Below the pieces are notes generated by a model. It was given only the letters and a program-made list of their open reading frames with translations. It made no database searches and was not told where the DNA came from. A DNA stretch of 64,000 bases from Tubulanus polymorphus (lineage: Eukaryota; Nemertea; Palaeonemertea; Tubulaniformes; Tubulanidae), in contig NC_134031.1 in NCBI RefSeq assembly GCF_964204645.1, forward strand, positions 18,225,307 to 18,289,306, read 5' to 3'. Positions 12,246 through 23,172 of the stretch are shown here, one piece after another. The translations under genes were made by a program, and so were the position numbers. Numbering within the stretch: position 1 is the first letter of the stretch; every line of letters begins with the position of its first letter.

Positions 12246-12352
12246 CAGGGGCCTGTTTTATAGACCGGTGTTATTTCTAACCCAGGGGCTTACTCGATTC
12301 ATTTTCACTCGAGAGTTAATAACCCCACCCCTCTACAAAACCTGCCCCGGGG
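12246..12352. mobile_element. fold-back MITE-like element
   Basis: The left end reads GGGGCCTGTTTTATAGACC. The right end contains CTACAAAACCTGCCCCGG, nearly its reverse complement. An internal ACCCAGGGGCTTACTCG resembles the fold-back element at 14328-14440. No coding capacity. Confidence 0.55.
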
Positions 12353-12545
12353 GAGGGGGTATTTACAGTTTTTCCCTGAATTCTCAGTTCTTTTTTTTTT
12401 ACATCAATCGACGAGATGTGCTATGATGCGTTCCAAATTGTTTCGATGAATTAACACCTGACGATGATCTCAAAGGGAGAATTCAAAACGCTGTTTTTTT
12501 AACTTGAGCTGCTTTTTAACTTGATAAATAAATTGTGCGTTCTAA

Positions 12546-12625
12546 TTTGTTGAGTTCTAATCATACCTCCTCTCTCTCCCCCCTCTTTCTCTTCCCCCTC
12601 TCCCTCTCCCTCTCTCTCTCGTTAT
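12546..12625. repeat. pyrimidine-rich tract
   Basis: CTCTCTCCCCCCTCTTTCTC-type low-complexity sequence. Confidence 0.75.
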
Positions 12626-13164
12626 GTTAAGGATATGAATTTCATCAGCTCTTCTAGAATGCAAAAACTACTCTTCGAGCCGTTGTGTAAGGGGAGCACT
12701 GGGGAAGTAAAGAGGTCCCGGTCATATCGTAGCAGTAAAAGTATGTTTGATTAGTCACTGATGGCATCATTTTCAGCTTCCATTGTCATGTCTATATTGA
12801 AACACGATATGATAGATATTGTGACAATACAGGATATTGTTGACAGGAGGCTCAGGTTTTTATAGAACATGTATCTCAAATAGCTAATCCTTAACCTATT
12901 CATGAACAACCGTACAAAAAATGATGAACCACATAAAAAATGTCTCCGGTCGACGACATCCCCTTTTAGTAAGTTTTGGGAATTCGCTTGATTATTGAGG
13001 CTGAGAAAAGAGGAAGAAAAAGAGTTTCGTAATTCTGGTTTAGTTTCCTGCAGGTTCACGGGAATCGATAAAAAACCCTTTTTCGGGCGTTTCAAATTGC
13101 CCGATGTCGTGCTGCATCACTTTCTGAAACAAATTGATTGCAGATGAAATTCAATGCGTAAAGT

Positions 13165-13440
13165 GCTTGCACCAGGAGAGCGAAAGAGGAGAGAGCAAGA
13201 GAAGAGAGAGGAGACCGAGAGGAGAGAGATTGGGAGGGGAGAGGCGTGAAAAGAAAAGAGGAGGTAGAATAGAGGAAAGAGTGGAGTGAGAGCAAGTGAG
13301 AGGAGACAGAAGAGAGAAGAGAGAGGAGAGTGAGTAGAGTGAAGGGAGAGCAAGTGAGAGGAAAGTGCAGGGGAGTAGATGAGAGAAGAGGAGAGAGGAG
13401 ATGGAGGAGATAGAGATGGGGTAAGAGAGGGACACTGATC
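13165..13440. repeat. GAGA-rich low-complexity tract
   Basis: Purine-rich sequence (GAGAGGAGAGAG with GTGAG variants). Several minus-strand open frames across it (Leu/Ser-rich) are artefacts of composition. Confidence 0.85.
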
Positions 13441-14327
13441 AGGGTATCTATGCAGTCAGTCATGCCATGAAGCGAGGCGCTATATGAAGCGGTTATTTTT
13501 GAGAATAGTTCGAACAGATTTTCATCAAGTTGACGTCTGCCTACGACGCCAACGACGACGATGACTAGATCTTTAAAAACATGTCATCGAAATATTCATC
13601 TACAACATTTCTCCAACCGTGGTTGAATCGACGGTGTTTTTTTTTTCGTTACTGTTGTCGTCAGTTCATATAGTGATTTATACGTCGGACTTTTTACCAC
13701 TAGGGAAATCATCGCATGAACAACCGGCAGCATCGGCCGACCAACCCCCTCTCCCTCCTGGACGCAATTAAATATTCATCTAACATACAAACCAGCTCCA
13801 GTTAATAGAGTTATCGGATTCATAATATCAGACAATTACGACTTATAATAGAGCAGTTAAACACAATTCATCATTGTGTGAGATACAGGGCCGAGATATC
13901 GCGGTACCTATTTGAATTCATGTCATAAATCTCGATTTTACTTTCATCCCACCTCGAAATCGAATACAGTCAATTTTATTGATGTTTCCGACGACATTAA
14001 AGGATAATAATTGATATCAGATAGTTTTCAATCAGTACCGATGGGGGGAGGGAGGGATGCGGGTATCTCTCTATTTCATCCACCTCCTCCACACGATATC
14101 CGATACCGTACTTTAAAGACTCGACTATCATGAAACACGCTGATTCAAACAAATAACCTTCACAAAACTGATCCCACCGCAACAATCTGCAAAAGCATTG
14201 TCAGAAAACTTCGAGAATAATCTGAAATTGAATCTACTACTTTCTTAAATGACTATAGCAGACTCAGCCAAATCAGGAAACAAGTCACTATATTGACATT
14301 TATTTGGAAAAGTCTTCCATTTCCCTG
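13441..14327. other. no gene recognised
   Basis: Mixed-composition intergenic DNA. No domain, RNA gene or splice-supported exon seen. Confidence 0.4.
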
Positions 14328-14440
14328 GCCCCAGTTTTATAGACCAGTATTACCTTTAACCCGGGGGCTAACTTAATTGAAAATGAGTTAAGTTAGCCCC
14401 CGGGTTAAAGGTTATACCAGTATATAAACCCCCCCTCCCC
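14328..14440. mobile_element. fold-back MITE-like element with perfect 24-bp arms
   Basis: Perfect 24-bp arms at 14353-14376 and 14388-14411, starting CCTTTAACCCGGGGGCTAAC, are separated by 11 bp. They are flanked by outer, imperfectly inverted segments (CCAGTTTTATAGACCAG on the left, CCAGTATATAAACCCC on the right). The outer segment also occurs in the 12246 element and as fragments near 19040-19075 and 63632-63655. Confidence 0.7.
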
Positions 14441-14800
14441 GATGTCCACCTGAAAAATCTCAGCAGTCCAAACACTATCGAGAGTAAGGTGCTGCGGTTA
14501 TTCTTTACTGGTGGTAAATGGGAAAAGGTTAAAATCAAATATTTGACATCGCGATCTTCCAAACATCATACGATGAATATTTATATGACTGTTATATATA
14601 TACAGTGTAACCACACATAAAGAGATTCTATTCGTTGAAGGAAGGTACGAAGCCCGGAGTTAAAATCAGGACTAACACAATTAGAGATTGAGAGACTCCC
14701 TCGATTCCAATTATAACATCAAACTCGTCACCTCGTTCTAATATACATCATACCCTGAAGGTCTTACATCGTGTGTTATACCACGCTGGTTGAGTGTTTC

Positions 14801-14804
<4 letters not shown>

Positions 14805-14836
<32 letters not shown>
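14805..14836. repeat. (CT)n microsatellite
   Basis: A CT dinucleotide run of about 30 bp. Confidence 0.9.
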
Positions 14837-14944
14837 AAACTAATATTTATTCCCGACACATCGAGTATAGATTCCAAATATATCCCCTGAAGACATTGTT
14901 TGACAACTGTAACAAACGAATACTGGCAAACAGAATCTGAAAGG

Positions 14945-16015
14945 TTCAGACGAGAGTCAGTCAGGTCTGCGTTCAGACGAGAGTCAGTCAGGTCTGCGTT
15001 CAGAGGAGAGTCAGTCAGGTCTGCGTTCAGACGAGAGTCAGTCAGGTCTGCGTTCAGAGGAGAGTATGTCAGGTCTGCGTTCAGACGAGAGTCAGTCAGG
15101 TCTGTGTTCAGAGGAGAGTCAGTCAGGTCTGCGTGCAGAGGAGTCAGTCAGGTCTGCGTTCAGAGGAGAGTCAGTCAGGTCTGCGTTCAGACGAGAGTCA
15201 GTCAGGTCTGCGTTCAGACGAGAGTCAGTCAGGTCTGCGTTCAGAGGAGAGTCAGTCAGGTCTGCGTTCAGAGGAGAGTCAGTCAGGTCTGCGTTCAGAG
15301 GAGAGTCAGTCAGGTCTGCGTTCAGACGAGAGTCAGTCAGGTCTGCGTTCAGACGAGAGTCAGTCAGGTCTGCGTTCAGAGGAGAGTCAGTCAGGTCTGC
15401 GTTCAGAGGAGAGTCAGTCAGGTCTGCGTTCAGAGGAGAGTCAGTCAGGTCTGCGTTCAGACGAGAGTCAGTCAGGACTGCGTTCAGAGGAGAGTCAGTC
15501 AGGTCTGCGTTCAGAGGAGAGTCAGTCAGGTCTGCGTGCAGAGGAGAGTCAGTCAGGTCTGCGTGCAGAGGAGAGTCAGTCAGGTCTGCGTTCAGACGAG
15601 AGTCAGTCAGGTCTGCGTTCAGAGGAGAGTCAGTCAGGTCTGCGTTCAGAGGAGAGTCAGTCAGGTCTGCGTTCAGAGGAGAGTCAGTCAGGTCTGCGTT
15701 CAGAGGAGAGTCAGTCAGGTCTGCGTTCAGAGGAGAGTCAGTCAGGTCTGCGTTCAGAGGAGAGTCAGTCAGGTCTGCGTGCAGAGGAGAGTCAGTCAGG
15801 TCTGCGTGCAGAGGAGTCAGTCAGGTCCATGTTCAGAGGAGAGTCAGTCAGGTCTGCGTGCAGAGGAGTCAGTCAGGTCTGCGTTCAGAGGAGAGTCAGT
15901 CAGGTCTGCGTGCAGAGGAGTCAGTCAGGTCCATGTTCAGAGGAGAGTCAGTCAGGTCTGCGTGCAGAGGAGATTCAGTCAGGTCTGCGTTCAGAGGAGG
16001 GTCAGTCAGGTCTGA
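14945..16015. repeat. 27-bp minisatellite, about 39 copies (1.07 kb)
   Basis: The unit is 27 bp: GTCAGTCAGGTCTGCGTTCA plus GAGGAGA. Variants include GACGAGA, TGCAGAGG and TCCATGTTC, and a few units are 24 bp. Because 27 is a multiple of three and the unit lacks stops, all three + frames stay open for about 1 kb, giving long nonapeptide-repeat frames. There is no signal peptide, no flanking unique coding sequence and no codon-position bias in the variants, so I call it repeat DNA and not a gene. Confidence 0.88.
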
Positions 16016-16779
16016 GTTTATATATCATTGATAAGTCACTAAATCAATTCATTATCTATCTTATTGGCGCGAACTTGGATGATATAAAATCGCAAACTAC
16101 GAATGATAATTAGGAGTCCTAACAATTCCTCGAGCAAGTAGTATGAAGACTAAATACGTATTGAAAACGACTATTAGGATAAAGTAGAAACGTTGAATAA
16201 ACTCAGGAAAAATTTCAGACTGTATTCTTTTATTCTTAGTGCGCGGGTATTTTTCTGTATTAACGTTGCAACGCGGACTCAGAGTATTTCACATCAATGG
16301 AGTCATGAATATCGTTGCAGTACAAGGAGAGCTCGTTAGTCGTCAGCCGGTGATTGACAATGATACTACTATACAATACCGCGTCAGTGTATTTGTGTTA
16401 CACGTTCGTATAAAATAAGGTTTCCTTCGTATTTCTCAATTCACCAATGTGAAGGTCACAGTGCGGAGCAGGAAACTGTCTTCGCGGTATCGATAAATTT
16501 CATTATTACAGATTTCTCGCGTCGTTTTCTCTACGGCAACAATGATTTTCACGGCAACGACGATTTTCGCCGCCGGCGACGAGCGTTCGTTAACGAGAGA
16601 CCGACTCTTTATCGGTTCGGTTTCATCAGCTGAGTCAATTTATCATACAACCGCGGATTCAACAGATTGTGGACGGAGAAAATCTCATCGCGAGTTGTTT
16701 CCACGAGGCACGAGGTGGAACACGAGCGCAATGAATGAGGAAAACTGAGTGGAATGCACGAGGAAAATTGAGCAGAATG
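16016..16779. other. no gene recognised
   Basis: AT-rich then CpG-richer (16500-16720) sequence. A 68-codon + frame starting at 16542 has no recognised domain. Confidence 0.4.
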
Positions 16780-16850
16780 GTACTGAAGTGAACACTGGGT
16801 GGAACACAGGGTGGAACACAGGGTGGAACATTGGGTGAAACACAGCTGCG
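16780..16850. repeat. 13-bp tandem repeat (GGTGGAACACAGG)
   Basis: Four to five imperfect copies of GGTGGAACACAGG / GGTGGAACATTGG. Confidence 0.75.
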
Positions 16851-17445
16851 ATCATGAACATAAAACATTTAATCAAATATAACCATAACCAAAAATACAT
16901 GTATTTTTGATATTACCTACATTTAAAGGATTTGTCTCAATCGTATGTTTGTTCTTCAATTTTTGATAATTTTTCAATTTTGATAATAAAGGCGTTTTGG
17001 AATATATAACCACGGAAAAAACTGATACAGTAGATACTCAATTTCTTCAGAATTGTGGCTTTTTATAACTGTGGGTTTTTTATTTAATACAGATGAAGAT
17101 TTGTATGAATATGACTTATTGACATTCACTTTATCTATGGAAGCTGATACACATTTGTTTTTAGAACCAGTTTTAGTACAGTATTGTTAAGTATTTCAAA
17201 CAGTTTTGCGATAATGAAAATTGTTTATGTAAGCTACATATTATGAAGGTTCAGGTAAAAAGTCTTAGTTCGTTCTTTCAAAGGATTTTCAGTTTCTTTT
17301 TCTTGCCGCAAGTTGAAATCGATTAGTCATGGGAATACCAATTATCAGATCTGATTATGGGCTTAGTTCAGCTATGTGCCTATAGATGGCAAAAGTTAAG
17401 TTTCCTAAATTAGCATTGCGTATATATGCATACAATGTGTATGTA

Positions 17446-17447
17446 TA

Positions 17448-17478
<31 letters not shown>
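17446..17478. repeat. (TA)n microsatellite
   Basis: A run of TA dinucleotides of about 30 bp in AT-rich DNA. Confidence 0.9.
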
Positions 17479-17482
<4 letters not shown>

Positions 17483-17499
17483 CATTAGTTACTTTCCGT

Positions 17500-20135
17500 T
17501 ATTTCTTTTAATTGATTTGAACAGTTATAATTTTGTGTTATTAAATTTCTAATAGGGTGCTGTCCCTCTCATATATGTAACGGGTTTGAGTGTAAATAAA
17601 ATTTAAAAAATAAAAACACCATACTGCTAGACCAAATGTGTATAGAATAAATAATAATTCCTGCAGTAGTAACTAATGGGCAGGGAATTTGGCACCGGGT
17701 ATTTAACTTCAGTTAGATACCAGCATTTGACATGCCTTTCATGCTTCATACATAGTATCAACCCCAGCGCATGTGGGTTTTTGTGGACATATTCATTCGT
17801 ACAAAAAATTCCTGTCAATGAAAATGCATTTCAACAATAGATGAACTGCACATACCTTGAGCAGATTGAAGTGGAAGACAATATCAGCAGAAATCACCAA
17901 CCCTGAAATAGAAATACAAAATTATGATCCAGTTGATAAATTGATTGCAGTTTTCTGAAACTGAATTCAGAGAAAAGATGATGCTAGACTTAAGACTGAG
18001 AGAGAAAGATCAGTCAACAACCAGCACAATAATTCAGCTGCAAGGCTACCAGTGCTTTTTACCAGTTCAGTTCTTGTATTGAATTGCAATCATTTCTGGG
18101 GGTGTTCATGCAACGTGAAATGTGTTGGTCACAGATGGCGTCCATCGTTAGATTGATTGGAATTGGATACGACGGTGAGTCGGTGTCTTGTACGGGGATG
18201 GTATTTTTTATTTCGTTTAATAGACATTTTTAGTTGACTGTTTTCCGATGACAGCTCAGTTCAGCCATTACTTATTGTTCTAGGTATCGCTTTTTAACTC
18301 ACAGCAGTTACATCAGCAATTCAAACCTCTCCAAAACTGCGCCGCAAACCCTAACGAAAAACCAGTAAAAAATTCCACGCGTTTGAGGCGGCGCAACGAC
18401 CTTCAGATTACTTCCTGGTAATTAGTTCGTCAATCCGCCGTTACGTAGTAGTGGCAGCACCTCATGGAGTTCCCACAAAATATTAGGCGTTATCGAATAC
18501 GAACGACCCGCAATTATTGATGAATATTATTGATATGTTAGAATGTTCTGTGAATAATCTTTTTTCCATAATGTACTAAAATGCATGTTTTACAATTAAT
18601 ATTATCACGGTCGTATCACGGTCGATGAATACAGTTATGAATAAATCTTATCTTATCTTATACACGAGGATTGAATAATCGTTGAGTCAATATAAAAAGG
18701 ATGTTAGATTTAGTAAAGGTAATGGTGTTAATTTTCAACGGAGATTCCTCGAGATTATCTTGTGTTACTGTTCTGCATGTATTTATAAACTGTAAGATTT
18801 TCTTAGATGAAAGAGACACTGACGGACGGGTCAAACACACACTCAAACTTTGATAATTTTCAAACGGTTAAATCTGTTAACCTGGAGATACTTGATATTT
18901 GCTGATTCCGTTCTGCTAGAAACGACACCAATTTCGAAATCTGCCATCATTTTCTGAAATGTATTGTCGGTGAAATAATGGTTTCAGTTCCGCTGCCATG
19001 GCCGTAATGGACTGTTCTCAATTCATTTTCGATTGAGCTGGGTTAAAGTTAATACCAGTCTATAAATTCGGGACATGGATTATCATATTGTCGATCCAAG
19101 GTCAAGCGCCACGTGCGTGACATCCTCGTGACACCGGCAATTTATAGCGGGAACCATCCCTCCGGCTCGAGCAGAAAAAAAAACTTCGGGACTCTGCTGC
19201 CCCTTCCGATGGCCTTGTTCACTGCAAGTACTTTTGATGGACACTTTTCGATGGAAGTACTCTCTCATTCAATGGAGGTGTATTCATTTTTCGACGCCGT
19301 AAAAACCGTTACAATAATGTTTATATACTTTGATACCTATAGCATGCGTAATATGTATAAGGGGTTTTGTGTGAGTCGCTGTGAACTACGTCATCAATAT
19401 TGGTATTTCAAAGTACGAATTACAATTAAGAATTTTGGTGTTTATTTTGTAATTCGATATATTTCATAACTCTCATCTTATTTTTGATAAATTTTGATAA
19501 TCGATATTAGAGAGGATGTGCGCTACGTCATCAATATAGGACTATCGGGGCTAAACGTATGAGTCAATTCAATTCAATTGTCGATAATTCCAAAATATTG
19601 ATCCTTCATACCTTAATATACGATTATTGATTGATTGTATTATATTATTCATTATCAACAATATTAAGCAATATTTGTATTATTTTTCAAGGCATCAATA
19701 TACTTTCGAGTTAGTTTTTTTTGTTTGCTTGCTTCAACTTCAACAGCATGAACGCATTCATACTTTATTCGACAAATCGAAAAGCGAGCATCGTACTGAA
19801 GGGGGTGAGAGAGGGTTTGATCCGTTTTGGGCGCGAACCCAATCATAACGCGCGAAGGCTAGACATCGCTGTTGGTGAATTGTTTGGACAATAATGAAGC
19901 TTCGTTTACAGCTATAAATAAACTTGTTATTAATCACAGGTTTATTGCGAATACGATTCTTGGCGAAGGAGTGGTCCGAGAGGACAAGTGTTAATTGGAA
20001 ATTTGAAGGCGTGATGAAGGCAAGTGGTGAACACAACGGATGCGACCATCATCCGGTTTGGTGTTAATGAATAAACTTCAAATACTTATCTGAATATTCT
20101 ACCGAAGAATTAACACTAAGCCGCAAAGCGATGTT
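17500..20135. other. gene-poor stretch with orphan exon-like segments
   Basis: No complete gene. On the minus strand 17902-17856 looks like an internal exon: pyrimidine tract plus AG, an open frame, then GTATGT. On the + strand an ATG at 18135 opens 13 codons plus one base before GTGAGT at 18175. Neither could be connected to other exons. A 118-codon + frame at 19113-19469 has no recognisable domain. Confidence 0.3.
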
Positions 20136-20140
20136 ACTTA

Positions 20141-20204
20141 TGACGTGAATGGTTTCTCGATCTCTGATTGGTTGATATGTGGCGGCGGCGTGGTCTTATA
20201 TAAA
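20141..20204 (+). promoter_or_regulatory. core promoter of the GPCR gene (CRE-like, CCAAT, TATA)
   Basis: In order: a CRE-like TGACGTGA at 20141-20148, an inverted CCAAT box (GATTGG) at 20166-20171 and a canonical TATATAAA at 20197-20204. The spacing is typical of a TATA promoter and predicts initiation around 20228-20235. The TGACGTGA site would suggest cAMP/CREB-type input, which is inference only. Confidence 0.55.
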
Positions 20205-20229
20205 GCGTCGCTCTATCTTTTCGGCTAAA

Positions 20230-20283
20230 ATCATTGCTGAATTCTTTACTAGGAGTAAACTCCTGCGTGGACTAGTCTCTCTT
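20230..20283 (+). other. probable non-coding first exon of the GPCR gene
   Basis: The region downstream of the TATA box ends at a good donor, CTCTCTT|GTAAGT (intron from 20284). The matching acceptor would be the pyrimidine-biased TTCGGTTTAG ending at 20576, placing the second exon start at 20577, 26 bp before the receptor ATG. The TSS position is approximate. Confidence 0.45.
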
Positions 20284-20602
20284 GTAAGTAGCAAATTCTT
20301 AAAAATTCAGAAAATATTCAGTACTTTGTCGAAATTCTTAATTTTTCGCGTCGAAATGCGATATTTTTCGAGCAGCGTGTAAGTTGTAATTTCATTGCAA
20401 TAGAATTATAACGCATTCTTTATGAATTCAAAACTCGCTTTAAAAAAGAAAGAGGAAATAGATTTCGAAATGTTTCTTTAAAAGTTTATTCATCTTTTCG
20501 GCTGTATATGCTAACATTACAGTTGTACAACTGTTACAACTAAAAATACTAAAGCGTCTTATATTATTCGGTTTAGGGCGATCAACTCGTGAAGTTTACA
20601 TC

Positions 20603-21733
20603 ATGTCTAACGTAAGCGCAGCGCAGATGACACCGACCACAGCGTCCTCAATATCAACTGAATTATTCACAACCGCCAATAAAATCATCGCCGTGACCGG
20701 TATCAACAACAGCGATACCGAAGGCGCTGCTGTAGATCCGTACATGTACCGACCATTCTGGATACAGTTCATCGAAACATTCCCTTTACAACCTCTATCG
20801 TATTGGAGTCGTCTGCTATTCTGTATCGGGTACGGGCTGCTTTTCTGTTTCGGATTTCCCGGTAATATCGTATCGTTTATCGTGATGTTAACCGCTAAAA
20901 TGCGGAACTTCTCGTACACGCATTATCTAGCAGCGCTAGCAGTTTACGACTTCATGTCGTTGACCGCGCCTCTGATGGGCTGGATCAATCTCATTAACGT
21001 CAGTTTGGACCGGCCTATTATCAGATTTCTCACTCCGGGTTGTAAAGTTATTAACTTCTACATGTATATCGGTAACGCCGGTAGTTTCAGCACGATTACG
21101 ATCGTGTCGATCGAGCGATTCATCGCGGTTTGTGTCCCGTTCGCCGCTCAGAGAGTGTGTAAACCGCGCGTAGCTCGATATGTCATTCTCGGTCAGTTCC
21201 TGATGCTGATCGCGTTCACCGTCGAAAACCTTTTCACGACCAGTTTCGCAGAAGGCATCGGCTGTTACTACACAGAATCGGCAAATCGTATCCACACGAT
21301 TTTAGCCGTCGGTATATTCACGATCGGAACTAGCATTGTCGTTTTTACGTTGAATACGGTTACGGTTATTCGTTTGTTACGTCAACGTAAAATCTCGTCC
21401 AACAAATCCGGCAGTCGCGGCGTCCAGAGAATCACCGTCATGTTGATGGTCGTGAGTTTTGCCTTCGTGGCTCTACTCTTCCCGACGAATCTCCTGATTT
21501 TGACGGGCAGCTTGAATCCGGCTCTGGCCGCTCAGTTGATGGCTTATCAAGATCTACTCAAGTTCTTGTACATCATAAATAACGTCATCAATTTCTATTT
21601 GTATATCATTTGCGGTCGTGACGTCAGAAACGCGGCTATTGATTTGTTCAGATGTGATTCAGCAAATCTGAGCGGATCTTCATCGTCGTCAAAATCTGCG
21701 TCGCATCCTAACAACGCAGCAAATACAACTTAG
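20603..21733 (+). CDS. rhodopsin-class (class A) GPCR, peptide-receptor-like, single coding exon
   Basis: A 376-residue seven-helix plasma-membrane receptor. The N-terminus has sequons at N3 and N35. TM1 carries GN (N88). TM2 carries the sodium-site aspartate in LAVYD (D116). C147 before TM3 pairs with C221 in extracellular loop 2. The DRY box reads ERF (171-173). TM6 keeps its proline (P294) but not the CWxP tryptophan. TM7 has NFYLY (330-334) in place of NPxxY. The tail is short and Ser-rich (about 357-366). These features match the divergent neuropeptide/FMRFamide-receptor-like orphans common in lophotrochozoans. Ligand and G protein cannot be read from sequence. The start is the first ATG after the predicted 3' splice site. 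An intron-free coding region could reflect retroposition or be ancestral. Confidence 0.9.
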   Translation: MSNVSAAQMTPTTASSISTELFTTANKIIAVTGINNSDTEGAAVDPYMYRPFWIQFIETFPLQPLSYWSRLLFCIGYGLLFCFGFPGNIVSFIVMLTAKMRNFSYTHYLAALAVYDFMSLTAPLMGWINLINVSLDRPIIRFLTPGCKVINFYMYIGNAGSFSTITIVSIERFIAVCVPFAAQRVCKPRVARYVILGQFLMLIAFTVENLFTTSFAEGIGCYYTESANRIHTILAVGIFTIGTSIVVFTLNTVTVIRLLRQRKISSNKSGSRGVQRITVMLMVVSFAFVALLFPTNLLILTGSLNPALAAQLMAYQDLLKFLYIINNVINFYLYIICGRDVRNAAIDLFRCDSANLSGSSSSSKSASHPNNAANTT

Positions 21734-22156
21734 AACCAAGCTGACTGCGAACATTAACAGGGCCGGCGGAAGCAATTTGGGATAGGTATACGACCAGAAG
21801 ATCTGTGTAGCTTTTTTTCAAAAGGTCGGAAGCGTCACTAGTCGGGTGTAGGAGTTTGGGCCCTCACCGAGAAAAACTTTCCCTCATCCAGCATTTGGAC
21901 CATACATTTCCGCCGGTGTTGGCGATAATTTCTATTTGACTGATGAATTGAAATAACGAGAATTTGGGTGGAACTCATTTGGGAAATTATTGGTCCAAAC
22001 AAGGTCGGTGGGTCGTACCGGTTCCGCCTGCCCGGAAATAGAACTGTTGCAACCGGTGTCGCAGGCAGTCGCAAGGGGGCACGTAGGTCAACGGGTATTC
22101 ACGTTAACCCGAAGACGCCTGACAGAATATTAAGGGTCTAAATACATCACATGAAA

Positions 22157-22162
22157 AATAAA
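22157..22162 (+). terminator. polyadenylation signal AATAAA (GPCR gene, proximal)
   Basis: AATAAA about 420 bp after the receptor stop codon, followed by a GT/T-rich stretch (CTGTTTGTTCC). A likely proximal poly(A) site. Confidence 0.5.
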
Positions 22163-22485
22163 ACTGTTTGTTCCTCTATACATGTATATTTGTTATAACT
22201 ACCTCTACGGATAATGTTGATATCAATTTACAGTCTATGTAACATGTACGTATATATATTAAGAAACATACGTTTCACATATAGTATACTTTGAATAACT
22301 GGGAGACAGTGCTCAAATTTTCACTGATATCCGACCACAGTTTTTCCACAAAAGGATTGGTAATCCTTGCGAAACGTTGTTATCATTTCAATGGTTAAAT
22401 ATGTTGTAATTTGAATAGTAAAATGTTGTTCTGATTTGTAAATGGATTAAACTATTCTGTGATTATAATGTGATACACTTTCGTC

Positions 22486-22491
22486 AATAAA
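22486..22491 (+). terminator. polyadenylation signal AATAAA (GPCR gene, distal)
   Basis: A second AATAAA in TCGTCAATAAACTTTTGAGG, about 750 bp after the stop. It could be an alternative distal site. Both lie before the perlecan leader. Confidence 0.45.
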
Positions 22492-23172
22492 CTTTTGAGG
22501 CTAAATCTCTCAGGTCAGTTTTGAAATTTTCGCCTTCCAGGATCCAGATCCAAAGCTGACGACCCATGTATTGAATTGATTGTTTAGTTTCAAAATCGGA
22601 GGATTTTCACATGCCTACAAAAAATTTGTCACAACGAATTTCAAATCTGTATTACTATAAGTTTTATTCGATTTCAGAAATAGATTTTCTTATTGTCATG
22701 TCGAATGACTTCCGTACTGTTATGCGAAAAGGGACTAGAAATCCATGAGTTACGATAATGTTTCCTTGAGCGATAGTGACTTATTCAATGTTTCATTCGG
22801 GAATACTAAAGTGGTTGATCTGTAGTCGGTTTGTAGGCCATAATATTTGAATACATTGTTTGAATAGCTGATTGCAGTAGTTCTAGTTTTTCAATGTGAA
22901 CTCCGTGTCCCGCTTAGACTGGTTCCACTTGCAGAACTCGCTAGGCGGAATCATACTTGCGCTACTCGAACTCACGTATACTCGTACTCGATATCTCGAT
23001 GCTGTTCAATTCATGATTTTCCTCCCGATGAGATTAAGCACGTGGGCATAACAAATCCTGTTCTTCACTTGTAACTAACTATTTCAAAAAATTAACTAAG
23101 ACATTTTTCAACATCAATTTCATTCCAACAAAGCTTCCTATCACACACGTTAGAGTTTATTTCGTGTAAAAG
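22492..23172 (+). other. intergenic region / presumptive perlecan promoter
   Basis: Lies between the GPCR poly(A) signals and the perlecan leader. I see no TATA box near the leader. An AAGATGGCG motif at 23170-23178 matches the YY1-type element often found at or just after start sites of TATA-less genes. Confidence 0.35.

Noticed and set aside
12751-13095. Minus-strand 114-codon frame with a hydrophobic C-terminal part
   Set aside because: No recognised domain, no promoter or splice context, and the length is not exceptional for AT-rich DNA. Left unannotated.
13092-13463. Minus-strand Leu/Ser-rich frame of 123 codons resembling membrane protein
   Set aside because: Low-complexity GAGA tract read on the opposite strand. 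Hydrophobicity is a composition effect and overlapping frames look the same.
14900-16113. Three long overlapping + frames (320-371 codons) as a repeat protein
   Set aside because: All three frames are open only because the repeat unit is 27 bp without stops. There is no unique flanking coding sequence, signal peptide or splice evidence.
19113-19469. 118-codon + frame before the GPCR
   Set aside because: No domain or conserved motif. It contains an A-run and unremarkable composition, with no splice or promoter signals around it.
20936-21295. Minus-strand 119-codon frame opposite the GPCR
   Set aside because: Antisense shadow of a well-supported receptor coding region.
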